Source: Streptomyces sp. CB02261
Lineage (GTDB): Bacteria; Actinomycetota; Actinomycetes; Streptomycetales; Streptomycetaceae
Assembly (NCBI RefSeq): GCF_001905665.1
Contig: NZ_LIVX01000013.1
Coordinates: forward strand, 140,867 to 204,866
Length of the DNA stretch: 64,000 nucleotides
Reading direction: 5' to 3'
Numbering within the stretch: the first letter of the stretch is position 1; each line of letters begins with the position of its first letter. Made by a program: the position numbers and the translations under genes. Under the pieces are notes generated by a model, which ran no database searches, was not told the origin of the DNA, and saw only the letters and a program-made list of their open reading frames with translations. Below, piece by piece: positions 1-7,404 of this stretch.

Positions 1-2653
1 GGAAGCCGGTGATCTCGTCCGGCGGCACGGGGGTGCAGCAGCCGGCCGGGCGGACGGCCGCGGGCGGCTCCCCCTCCAGGTCGGCGTGGAGTTCCGCGCC
101 GGGGCGGCGGTCGGCGGTGATGTTGGCCGGCGGGCGCGGATCGGTGATGGTGGCGGGGGGCGCGGCGCTCTCCGGGTGCGCCTCGAGCCAGCGGGTGATC
201 GCGATCCGGGCGGCGGGGGTACGGGCGTGGTCCAGCCATTCCGGGGACGGCCCGGACACGGCGTCCTGGGCGAGCAGCAGCTGGACGGTGTCGCCGTCTC
301 CGAGGACGGTGCTCAGGGGCGCGAGGCGCCCGTTGACGCGGGCGCCGAGGCAGGCGTGGGCGGCCTCGCCGTGCTGCGCGTACGCCGCGTCCACGCAGCT
401 GGCGCCGGCGGGCAGGCTGATCGTGCCGGGGGCGCTGCCGTCGGCCCGGAAGACGGTGATCTCGTCGTCCTCGGCGAGGTCGGCACGGAGCGAGGTCCAG
501 AAGGTGTCGGGATCGGGGGCGGACTCCTGCCAGTCGAGCAGCCGCGAAAGCCAACCGGGACGCGTGGGGTCGACCCGCTCACCGTCGTCGGCCGGATCCG
601 GGGGCGCGGGGGCACCGGACCTGGTCGGGAGGGCCGGGTCCGGGGGCGCGGGGGTGTCGGACCCGGACGCGGGGGTGCCGGCGGGGGGCTCGGGGGCGTT
701 GTGTCGCTGGGCGGTGGGGTGGCGCCGGGGGGTGCCGGGCCGGCCGGGTGCGACGGGCAGACGGGGCGTGCCGGGTCGGTGGAGGGCGCCGGGCGCGTCG
801 TGCATGACGGGGGTGACTGGCCGGTCGGGGGCGGGACCGACGGAGGCGGGGGCTTCGGAGGCCGGGCCGTCGGAGGCGGGACCGTGGGAGGCGGGACCGT
901 CGGAGGCAGGACCGTGGGAGGCAGGACCGTCGGAGGCGGCGGATCCGTACGAGGCGGCGTGTCCGTCGGTAGCGCCGGGCCGGTCGGAGGTGCCGAGCCA
1001 GTCGCCGGCGGCGTGACCATGGGCGCCGCCGGGCACCGCGGGGGTCCCGGGCCCGTCAGCGGTGCCGGGCTGGTCGGAGGCGGCGGATCCGACGGAGGTG
1101 CGGGGCACTGCGGAGATGCCGGGCCCGTCGGAGACGGCGGGCCCCTCGGAGGCGGCGGGTCCGTGGGGGCTGCCGGGCGTGTCCGGCGTGGTGTCGGGCC
1201 CGTCGGCCGAGACCGGCCGGTCGACGGTGCCACGCGGGCGCGTGAGGCTGGGTCGACGCGGGGCCTCGGGATGGTCGGAGGTCCCGGAACGGTCGGAGGT
1301 CCCGGGGCGGCGGGTGGGGCCGGGACGGTCGGCAGGGCCGGGCCCGTACGAAGCGCCGGAGGCCGGGGCCACGCCAGGCCCGTGTGCCGTGCCACCGGGC
1401 CCAAGAGAGGCGGGCGCCGTGGGGTCCGGGCGGCCCGGCGTGGCCGAGGGGCCGCCTCCCGGCTGCCCGGCGGGTTCCTGGCCGACGTGCGGATTGCCGA
1501 GGGCGACGACCCCCGCCTCGGCGACCGTGTGCATCCGGTGCGTCCGGATGAGGACCTCGGCGACGGCGCCGTCCGGTGCGGCGATCGCGGTGTGCAGGGA
1601 CTGGTACAGGTTGAACTTGGGGGCCGCGATGAAGTCCTTGAACTCGGAGATCACGGGGGTGAAGCAGGTGTGGAGCTCGCCGAGGACCGCGTAACAGTCC
1701 GCGTCCTCGGCGACCAGGACGAGCAGCCGCCCGAAGTCGCAGCCGCGGAGCTCGCCCCGCTTGAGGCGGACCCGGTGGACGGAGACGAAGTGCCGCGGGC
1801 GGACGACGACTTCGGCCGCGATGTCCGCCTCGCGCAGGACCGCGGACACCTGCTCCGCGACGGCGCGCAGCGCGTCACCGGCGTGCGGGTTGTCGGCGAT
1901 GAGCGCGCGGGTGGTCTCGTACTCCTCGGGATGGAGGATGGCGAAGACGAGATCCTCCAGCTCGGTCTTCAGGGCCTGGACCCCGAGCCGTTCGGCGAGC
2001 GGGATGAGGACGTCGCGGGTGACCTTGGCGATCCGGGCCTGTTTCTCGGGCCGCATCACCCCGAGCGTGCGCATGTTGTGGAGCCGGTCGGCCAGCTTGA
2101 TCGACATCACCCGGACGTCGTTGCCGGTGGCGACCAGCATCTTGCGGAAGGTCTCGGGTTCGGCGGCGGCGCCGTAGTCGATCTTCTCCACCTTGGTGAC
2201 GCCGTCGACGAGGTAGGCGACCTCCTCACCGAACTCCCGGCGCACCTGATCGAGCGTCACCTCGGTGTCCTCGACGGTGTCGTGGAGGAGGGAGGCGGTC
2301 AGGGTGGTGGTCTCCGCGCCGAGTTCGGCGAGGATCAGGGTCACCGCGAGCGGGTGGGTGATGTACGGCTCGCCGCTCTTGCGGAACTGGCCCCGGTGCG
2401 AGGACTCCGCGAGGATGTACGCCCGCCGCAGCACCGTGAGGTCGGCCTCGGGGTGGTGGGCGCGGTGCGCTTCCGCCACATGGCTGATGGCGTCCGGCAG
2501 CCGGTCACGGGGCGCCGGTCCCGCGGTGGCGCCGAGCAGGGCCGCGCGGCCGAGCCGACGCAGATCGATCCTGGCGCGTACCCGTCTGCGGACGGTCGCA
2601 TCGGTGACGGCGGCTTCCGCCGCGCTCACAGGGTTGGTGGCCTCTGCGCTCAT
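1..2653 (-). CDS. rshA: RSH-family (p)ppGpp synthetase/hydrolase, 3' end outside window
   Basis: The reading frame is open from an ATG at 2653 to the window edge (884 codons), so the C-terminus is missing. Visible order: an HD hydrolase domain with HDTVEDT at residues 124-130, a RelA/SpoT synthetase-like domain ending KFNLYQSLHT and VLIRTHRMHTVAEAG (to about residue 390), an insert of about 300 residues, a segment with LLDWQ followed by a TGS-like domain (about 700-790), and GCCTPVPPDEITGF near residue 869, typical of the zinc-finger/Cys region of long RSH proteins. Such enzymes make and degrade the stringent-response alarmone. The position next to dapF and miaA matches rshA, the second long RSH gene of Streptomyces, rather than relA. 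Some synthetase positions look degenerate (AEVLIRT rather than VEVQIRT), so the balance of synthesis and hydrolysis is uncertain. Confidence 0.88.
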   Translation of the reverse strand, partial: MSAEATNPVSAAEAAVTDATVRRRVRARIDLRRLGRAALLGATAGPAPRDRLPDAISHVAEAHRAHHPEADLTVLRRAYILAESSHRGQFRKSGEPYITHPLAVTLILAELGAETTTLTASLLHDTVEDTEVTLDQVRREFGEEVAYLVDGVTKVEKIDYGAAAEPETFRKMLVATGNDVRVMSIKLADRLHNMRTLGVMRPEKQARIAKVTRDVLIPLAERLGVQALKTELEDLVFAILHPEEYETTRALIADNPHAGDALRAVAEQVSAVLREADIAAEVVVRPRHFVSVHRVRLKRGELRGCDFGRLLVLVAEDADCYAVLGELHTCFTPVISEFKDFIAAPKFNLYQSLHTAIAAPDGAVAEVLIRTHRMHTVAEAGVVALGNPHVGQEPAGQPGGGPSATPGRPDPTAPASLGPGGTAHGPGVAPASGASYGPGPADRPGPTRRPGTSDRSGTSDHPEAPRRPSLTRPRGTVDRPVSADGPDTTPDTPGSPHGPAASEGPAVSDGPGISAVPRTSVGSAASDQPGTADGPGTPAVPGGAHGHAAGDWLGTSDRPGATDGHAASYGSAASDGPASHGPASDGPASHGPASDGPASEAPASVGPAPDRPVTPVMHDAPGALHRPGTPRLPVAPGRPGTPRRHPTAQRHNAPEPPAGTPASGSDTPAPPDPALPTRSGAPAPPDPADDGERVDPTRPGWLSRLLDWQESAPDPDTFWTSLRADLAEDDEITVFRADGSAPGTISLPAGASCVDAAYAQHGEAAHACLGARVNGRLAPLSTVLGDGDTVQLLLAQDAVSGPSPEWLDHARTPAARIAITRWLEAHPESAAPPATITDPRPPANITADRRPGAELHADLEGEPPAAVRPAGCCTPVPPDEITGF
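575..1478 (-). repeat. Low-complexity Pro/Gly/Ala/Ser insert coding region in rshA
   Basis: This part of rshA encodes roughly 300 residues of Pro, Gly, Ala, Ser, Asp and Thr. It stays in frame and contains runs of the pentapeptide DGPAS/HGPAS, encoded by near-identical 15-bp units around 850-945. It sits exactly between the end of the synthetase domain (VVALGN) and the LLDWQ segment before TGS, where RSH proteins usually have only a short linker. The strong periodicity also creates long spurious open frames on both strands. Confidence 0.8.
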
Positions 2654-2868
2654 GGGGCACCTCCGGCAACGTCGACCGGCGGTGGGCGGGCCAGGCGTGC
2701 CCGGGGGGCCGGTGCTTGATGCTACCGACCCCACCACGCGGTGCAGTCGCCCTCTCGCTCAGCGTGAACCGGATCACCCGTTCGAGCGACAAATCAGTCG
2801 TTGACTGTTTCGATTTCACGGGTTCCTGAGGCCCGTGCCGTGAGGGCTTCCCGGCGGGCTTCCGCGCG

Positions 2869-3738
2869 TCAGCCGAGCCAAGCCGGGTCGACGGTTCCCT
2901 CGGCGACGATCACGGCGGGCCCCGTCATGTCGATCCGGCCGTCGGGGTGCTCGGTGATCAGCAGGGTGCCGCCGAGGACGTCGACGGTGTACGTCACGGG
3001 GGTGCCGCTCTGGGCGGGGTCGGCACCGTCCCGGCGGGCGGTGGCGACGGCGACGGCGCACGCGCCCGTACCGCAGGAGCGCGTCTCGGCGGCGCCGCGC
3101 TCATGGACCCGCATGGCGACGTGACGGGGGCCCCGGTCCGCGACGAACTCGATGTTCACCCCGTCCGGGTAGACCGCGGCGGGCTCGTACGGCGGCTCCG
3201 TGAACAGGTTGCCGGCGTGGTCGAGGTCCTCGACGAAGGCGACCGCGTGCGGATTGCCCAGGTTCACGTTCCGCGCGGGCCAGCTGCGGCCGTCGACGGT
3301 GACGGTGACGCCGGCCTCGGGCAGGACCGCGCGGCCCATGGCGACGGTGACGGAGCCGTCCTTGTCGAGGTGGACGCGCTTGATCCCGCCTCGGGTGGCG
3401 ACGGCCACCTCGCCCGTGGTGACGTGCCCGGCGTGCTCCAGGTAGCGGGCGAAGACCCGGACCCCGTTCCCGCACATCTCGGCGACCGACCCGTCGGCGT
3501 TCCGGTAGTCCATGAACCACTCGGCCTCGTCGGTCATGTGCCGCGCCTCGGGGTGGGCGGCGCTGCGCACGACGTGCAGCAGCCCGTCGCCGCCGATGCC
3601 GGCCCGACGGTCGCAGAGCCGCGCGACGACCGACGGGGGCAGGTCGACGGCGTTCTCCGCGTCGGGGACGATCACGAAGTCGTTCTCGGTGCCGTGGCCC
3701 TTGAGGAAGGGGAGCGGCGAGGTCTGCGTGCTGGTCAC
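2869..3738 (-). CDS. dapF: Diaminopimelate epimerase DapF
   Basis: A 289-residue protein of normal family length. DapF interconverts LL- and meso-diaminopimelate, supplying peptidoglycan and lysine biosynthesis in the cytoplasm; it is a cofactor-independent two-cysteine racemase. Both catalytic cysteines are visible, Cys89 in MCGNGVR and Cys222 in RSCGTGACAVAV, together with the substrate-contact segments GHGTENDF near the start and GNPHAVAF at 161-168. It lies downstream of miaA on the same strand, separated from it by one membrane-protein gene, as in other Streptomyces. Confidence 0.97.
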   Translation of the reverse strand: MTSTQTSPLPFLKGHGTENDFVIVPDAENAVDLPPSVVARLCDRRAGIGGDGLLHVVRSAAHPEARHMTDEAEWFMDYRNADGSVAEMCGNGVRVFARYLEHAGHVTTGEVAVATRGGIKRVHLDKDGSVTVAMGRAVLPEAGVTVTVDGRSWPARNVNLGNPHAVAFVEDLDHAGNLFTEPPYEPAAVYPDGVNIEFVADRGPRHVAMRVHERGAAETRSCGTGACAVAVATARRDGADPAQSGTPVTYTVDVLGGTLLITEHPDGRIDMTGPAVIVAEGTVDPAWLG

Positions 3739-3781
3739 GAGATCAACTGTACGGGGTGGTGCCGACAGGCGGCCCGTGCGC

Positions 3782-4321
3782 TCAGCGCAGGCGGGCGACG
3801 CGCCAGACCGCGAGGGCCACCAGGGCCGCGATCGTCGACACGTACAGGGCGAGGTACCGCCAGTTCGGGCGCTCGCCGGAACCGCGGGGTGGCAGCCCCG
3901 GCCAGGTGTAGCCGACCTTGCGGGCGGCCATCATGCCCCAGCCGGCCGCGCACGAGCTGATCAGCAGTCCGAGCATCGCGAGGACGGCGCCGCCGTCCCC
4001 CGAACCGAAGGCGAGCGGGAAGGCGAACATCAGCGAGCCGACGGCGGCCAGACCCACGATCGGGGCGAGCTGCCAGATCCGCAGCCGGCGCTGGGGTCGG
4101 AGCTCGACCTCGACCTCGTCGGCGTCCACCACGACGGCGGTGCCCGCCACGTCGTCCGGGCCGTCCGGGCTCAGCCCCGGGGCGCCGAGCGGAAGGGCGG
4201 CGTCGTCCACCGGACGGTGACCCAGCGGGTCACCCGTCGGGTCACCGAGGGCCACTTCGTGCTGTTCTCTGTCGCGAGGGCCGGCCTCCATCGCCACGCG
4301 CCCTCCCCACTCGGACTCCAC
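3782..4321 (-). CDS. Hypothetical membrane protein
   Basis: A 179-residue protein that I do not recognise as a named family. The first 80 or so residues are polar and acidic; three hydrophobic segments follow (starting near LAPIVGLAAVG, AVLAMLGLLISS and YLALYVSTIAAL), so it is probably an integral membrane protein with a cytosolic N-terminus. It lies between miaA and dapF on the same strand, 43 nt before dapF. A second possible start is Met11. The gene is in the expected syntenic slot for a conserved Streptomyces membrane protein. Function unknown. Confidence 0.7.
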   Translation of the reverse strand: MESEWGGRVAMEAGPRDREQHEVALGDPTGDPLGHRPVDDAALPLGAPGLSPDGPDDVAGTAVVVDADEVEVELRPQRRLRIWQLAPIVGLAAVGSLMFAFPLAFGSGDGGAVLAMLGLLISSCAAGWGMMAARKVGYTWPGLPPRGSGERPNWRYLALYVSTIAALVALAVWRVARLR

Positions 4322-4399
4322 TTGGTCGATCGATGCTCGATGATGGCACGCTCCTGACCGCCGAGATGACGGGCAGGGCGTCCCGATGCCATCACGTGA

Positions 4400-5338
4400 T
4401 CAGGCTGTAACCGCTCGTTCGACCAACGACAGCGCCTGTCCGGGGAGTTCCGCCCGGTGCTCGGCGGCCCCGCTGAGCCAGTGGACGCGCGGGTCGCGGC
4501 GGAACCACGAGTCCTGCCGGCGGGCGAAGCGCTTCGTCGCGCGCACGGTCTCCGCACGTGCCTCGTCCTCGGTGCACTCCCCCGCCAGGGCGGCGAGTAC
4601 CTGCTGGTAACCGAGGGCGCGGGCCGCCGTGCGGCCCTCGCGCAGCCCCCGCGCCTCCAGGGCGCGCACCTCGTCGACGAGGCCCGCCTCCCACATCCGG
4701 TCCACGCGCGTGGTGATCCGCTCGTCCAGCTCGGGGCGGGCCACGTCGACGCCGATCTGCACGGTGTCGTAGACGGAGTCGGGCCCCGGCAGGTTGGCGG
4801 TGAAGGGCTTGCCGGTGATCTCGATCACCTCGAGGGCGCGGACGATACGGCGTCCGTTGCTCGGCAGGATCGCGCGCGCCGCCTCGGGGTCGGCGTCGGC
4901 GAGCCGGGCGTGCAGGACCCCGGAGCCGCGCTCCTCCAGCTCGGCTTCGAGGCGGGCCCGGACGGCGGGGTCGGTGCCGGGGAACTCCAGGGCGTCGACG
5001 GCCCCCCGTACGTACAGGCCGGAACCGCCGACGAGGACGGGGGTGCGGCCGGCGGCGAGCAGCCGGTCGATCTCGGCGCGGGCGAGCCGCTGGTACTCGG
5101 CGACGCTGGCGGCCTCGGTCACCTCCCAGATGTCGAGGAGGTGGTGCGGGATGCCGCCGCGCTCCTCGGGCGTCAGCTTGGCGGTCCCGATGTCCATCCC
5201 CCGGTAGAGCTGCATCGAGTCTGCGTTGACGACCTCGCCCCCGAGCTGCTGGGCCAGGAATACACCCAGATCGGACTTTCCGGCCGCCGTGGGGCCGACG
5301 ACGGCGATGACCCGCGGGGCGGGAGCTGCGCTTTTCAC
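4400..5338 (-). CDS. miaA: tRNA dimethylallyltransferase MiaA
   Basis: MiaA transfers a dimethylallyl group to N6 of A37 in tRNAs that read UNN codons, the first step of the ms2i6A pathway; MiaB (7405-8934) carries out the next step. The GTG at 5338 gives 312 residues, the family norm, and begins just ahead of the P-loop GPTAAGKS (residues 15-22); the substrate segment NADSMQLYRGMDIGTAK follows. An upstream ATG at 5455 would add 39 residues without family support, so I prefer the GTG. The upstream region is shared with the divergent gene at 5478. Confidence 0.95.
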   Translation of the reverse strand: MKSAAPAPRVIAVVGPTAAGKSDLGVFLAQQLGGEVVNADSMQLYRGMDIGTAKLTPEERGGIPHHLLDIWEVTEAASVAEYQRLARAEIDRLLAAGRTPVLVGGSGLYVRGAVDALEFPGTDPAVRARLEAELEERGSGVLHARLADADPEAARAILPSNGRRIVRALEVIEITGKPFTANLPGPDSVYDTVQIGVDVARPELDERITTRVDRMWEAGLVDEVRALEARGLREGRTAARALGYQQVLAALAGECTEDEARAETVRATKRFARRQDSWFRRDPRVHWLSGAAEHRAELPGQALSLVERAVTA

Positions 5339-5477
5339 CGCCCCAGTCTCGCAAACCTCACGGCCCGTCCCCGAATGAGCTACGTGACGGGCCCCATCCG
5401 TCTTCGTTGCCTGTTGCGAGGTTCCGGCCGCCGATCGCCACGGAACCCCTCCCATCCACGTACGCTATGGAGTGAAT

Positions 5478-5831
5478 ATGGGCGTTTTTGCAGTGTTTCG
5501 CCGTAAGAAGAAGGATGTGGAAGCGGTCTCTCCGGAGGCGGAGGAAGCCGGGGCCGTCGCTCCGGCGGAGAACGAGGACGCGGCCGCCGACGCGGAGTCC
5601 GGGACGGGCGCCCCCGCGGCCGAGACCCGGGCGGCGGAGGCGGACGGCACGGCCGAGGTCGCTGACGAGGCCGGGAGCGCGGACGGTGCGCGGGATGCGG
5701 ACGGCGTCGACGCGGACGAGACGGTGGCCGGAGCGGTCGATCCGGAGGCCGTGGAGGCCGTGGAGATCCCGAAGCAGCAGTCCGCCGACGCCGCCGCGGA
5801 CAACGAGGCGGGCGAGGGCGCCCGCCGCTAG
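5478..5831 (+). CDS. Small acidic Ala/Glu-rich protein of unknown function
   Basis: A 117-residue protein that starts MGVFAVFRRKKKD and then becomes a highly acidic, Ala/Glu/Asp-rich, probably disordered tail. The ATG at 5478 has GGAG (5469-5472) at proper spacing; the GTG at 5472 overlaps that site and is less likely. It is divergent from miaA and 49 nt upstream of the antitoxin-like gene at 5881, so the two may be co-transcribed. A short basic amphipathic N-terminus followed by an acidic tail could be membrane- or nucleoid-associated, but that is only a guess. Confidence 0.65.
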   Translation: MGVFAVFRRKKKDVEAVSPEAEEAGAVAPAENEDAAADAESGTGAPAAETRAAEADGTAEVADEAGSADGARDADGVDADETVAGAVDPEAVEAVEIPKQQSADAAADNEAGEGARR

Positions 5832-5880
5832 GCCGGACACGGACACGGACCCCTGAGGGTCCGCGGAGGGAAGGTGCTCC

Positions 5881-6258
5881 ATGGGTCTCCTGGATTCACT
5901 GAAGGCCAAGCTCGGCCCCGCCAAGGACAAGGTCGCGCACCTCGCGCATCAGCACGGCGAGAAGATCGACCACGGCCTCGACAAAGCGGCGAGGGTGGTC
6001 GACGAGAAGACCAAGGGCAAGTACAGCGGCCCGATCCGGTCCGGCACGGGCAAGGCCAAGGAAGCGCTGGACCGGATCGCTCACAGGGACGACGGCACGT
6101 CCGGAGGCGGCGGCACACCCGGTACCGGCGGTGTGCCGGGGTACGGGGGTGCGTCCGGGAGCGCCGGCCCCGGCACCGGCGGGACGCCCGGGAGCGGCAC
6201 GCCCGGAGCCGGCGGACCCGGGAGCGGCGGTACGACACAGCCGCCGCCGGCCGCCTGA
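5881..6258 (+). CDS. MT0933-like antitoxin family protein with Gly-rich tail
   Basis: A 125-residue protein. The N-terminal half (MGLLDSLKAKLGPAKDK...HGEKIDHGLDKAARVVDEKTKGKYSGPI) has the pattern of the small helical MT0933-like antitoxin family (family assignment from memory). The second half is a Gly/Pro/Ser/Thr repeat (GTGGTPGSG type), probably disordered. It has a strong ribosome-binding site, GGAGGGAAGG, just before the ATG. No toxin gene adjoins it, so a toxin-antitoxin role is not supported by context. It is followed by the long hairpin at 6288-6332. Confidence 0.75.
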   Translation: MGLLDSLKAKLGPAKDKVAHLAHQHGEKIDHGLDKAARVVDEKTKGKYSGPIRSGTGKAKEALDRIAHRDDGTSGGGGTPGTGGVPGYGGASGSAGPGTGGTPGSGTPGAGGPGSGGTTQPPPAA

Positions 6259-6287
6259 GGTCCGGCGTCACCCGGCAGTCCCTCCGC

Positions 6288-6332
6288 ACGGCGGACGGCC
6301 GCGGAGCGTCTCGCTCCGCGGCCGTCCGCCGT
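6288..6332. terminator. Perfect 21-bp hairpin between convergent genes
   Basis: Left arm 6288-6308 and right arm 6312-6331/6332 are fully complementary over about 21 bp with a TCT loop. It lies between the stop codons of the converging genes at 6258 and 6349, so it most likely ends transcription from both sides. There is no U-tract, as is usual for Streptomyces terminators. Confidence 0.85.
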
Positions 6333-6348
6333 TCGCCGTCCGGGTGGT

Positions 6349-7077
6349 TCAGGACCAGGCCGCGACGAAGTACCCCACCCCGTAGGGGGCGTCCTCGAAG
6401 AGCAGGCGTCCTTCGAGTCCCGCTCCCTCGGCGGCGCCCGCGAGGACCTGCCAGGGGGCGCGGCCGGCCGCCTTCAGCTCGTACGCGAGCTCCGGGTCGA
6501 GGGCGAGCAGCGCGGCCACATCGGCCGTGCCGAGCGCGCGGGCGGCCTCCGCGTCGAAGCCCGCGGCCCGCTCGTCGAGGTAGCCGGGGGCCTTGACGGT
6601 CCGGCAGGCGCTGCCGTCCCCCATCACGAGCAGCGCGACCCGCCCGGCGGAGTCGGCGAGTCCCCGGCCGACGCCCGAGCAGACGGCGGGCGTGGCGCCC
6701 TCGTCGACGCCCAGGCCTTCGATGGGCGCGTCGGCCCAGCCGGCCCGGTCGAGGAGCCAGGCGCCGACGGCGAGGGAGGTGGGGAGGGGTCGGTCGCCGC
6801 CGGGCGTCGGGCCGTCTGCCGCCGGGGTCGGGCCGAGCCGTACCGCGTGGTCGACGCCGAACCCGGCGAAGGTGCCCGCCGACCCGGCCGGGAAGGCGCC
6901 GTGGGCGCCCTCGGGGGCGGGTCCGACGACGTACAGCCGGTCGGGGCGGGCGGCGGCGAGCAGCCCGACGGCGTCCGCGCAGGCCGTCCGTGCGGCGTCC
7001 AGCTCGGGGGCGGCACCGGTCGCGACCTCGGGGACGAGGAGCGGCGGGCAGGGGCAGACGGCGGCGGCGACAAGCAT
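6349..7077 (-). CDS. Class III extradiol dioxygenase subunit B-like protein
   Basis: A 242-residue protein that begins MLVAAAVCPCPPLLVPEVATG and resembles the actinobacterial 'class III extradiol ring-cleavage dioxygenase subunit B-like' family commonly encoded beside miaB. The N-terminal CPCPPLLVPE segment and DRLYVVGPAP are the recognisable parts. Substrate and activity are unknown; I see no full set of iron ligands that I could name. The ATG at 7077 is chosen because upstream sequence is repetitive. It lies downstream of miaB on the same strand, 327 nt away. Confidence 0.78.
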   Translation of the reverse strand: MLVAAAVCPCPPLLVPEVATGAAPELDAARTACADAVGLLAAARPDRLYVVGPAPEGAHGAFPAGSAGTFAGFGVDHAVRLGPTPAADGPTPGGDRPLPTSLAVGAWLLDRAGWADAPIEGLGVDEGATPAVCSGVGRGLADSAGRVALLVMGDGSACRTVKAPGYLDERAAGFDAEAARALGTADVAALLALDPELAYELKAAGRAPWQVLAGAAEGAGLEGRLLFEDAPYGVGYFVAAWS

Positions 7078-7404
7078 GATCCGCAGCCTACTGCGCCACG
7101 GCCACGGCACCGCTGTCCCACGGCACACGGGCCGCCACCGGCTCAGGACGGGTACGGGCGGGGCCCCGGCCACCGGTGACTCCGGGCTGGGCCCCGGCCA
7201 CTGGTCGGCTGTGCCCCGGGCGGTTTCAGGCTGAGCCCCGGCCACCGGTCGGCGGTGCCCCGGGGCGGTTTCAGGCTGCGCCCCGGCCACCGGTCGGCGG
7301 TGGCTCCGGGCGCGAAGGCCCGGGGCCACCGCGCCCGGGTGCGAAGGCCGGGGCCCGGGCGCCACCCGGCGCCCCCGGCGACGCCCGGTGCCCCCGGCGA
7401 CGTG
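7078..7404. repeat. Repeat-bearing gap: three tandem ~44-bp copies at 7185-7312
   Basis: No gene is evident between the dioxygenase-like gene and miaB. The region holds three direct copies of a 44-45 bp unit beginning GGCTG(G/A/C)GCCCCGGCCAC, at 7185-7228, 7229-7273 and 7274 to about 7312; the third is partial and diverges at its end. The block lies downstream of miaB on its transcript. Confidence 0.8.

Noticed and set aside
313..1404. Pro-rich minus-strand frame that looks like a proline-rich protein
   Set aside because: It lies in a different minus frame from rshA and only mirrors the low-complexity insert.
86..2719. Very long plus-strand open frame rich in Gly/Val/Arg
   Set aside because: It is the antisense shadow of rshA, produced by GC bias and the repeat insert; it has no domain, and rshA's motifs are clear on the other strand.
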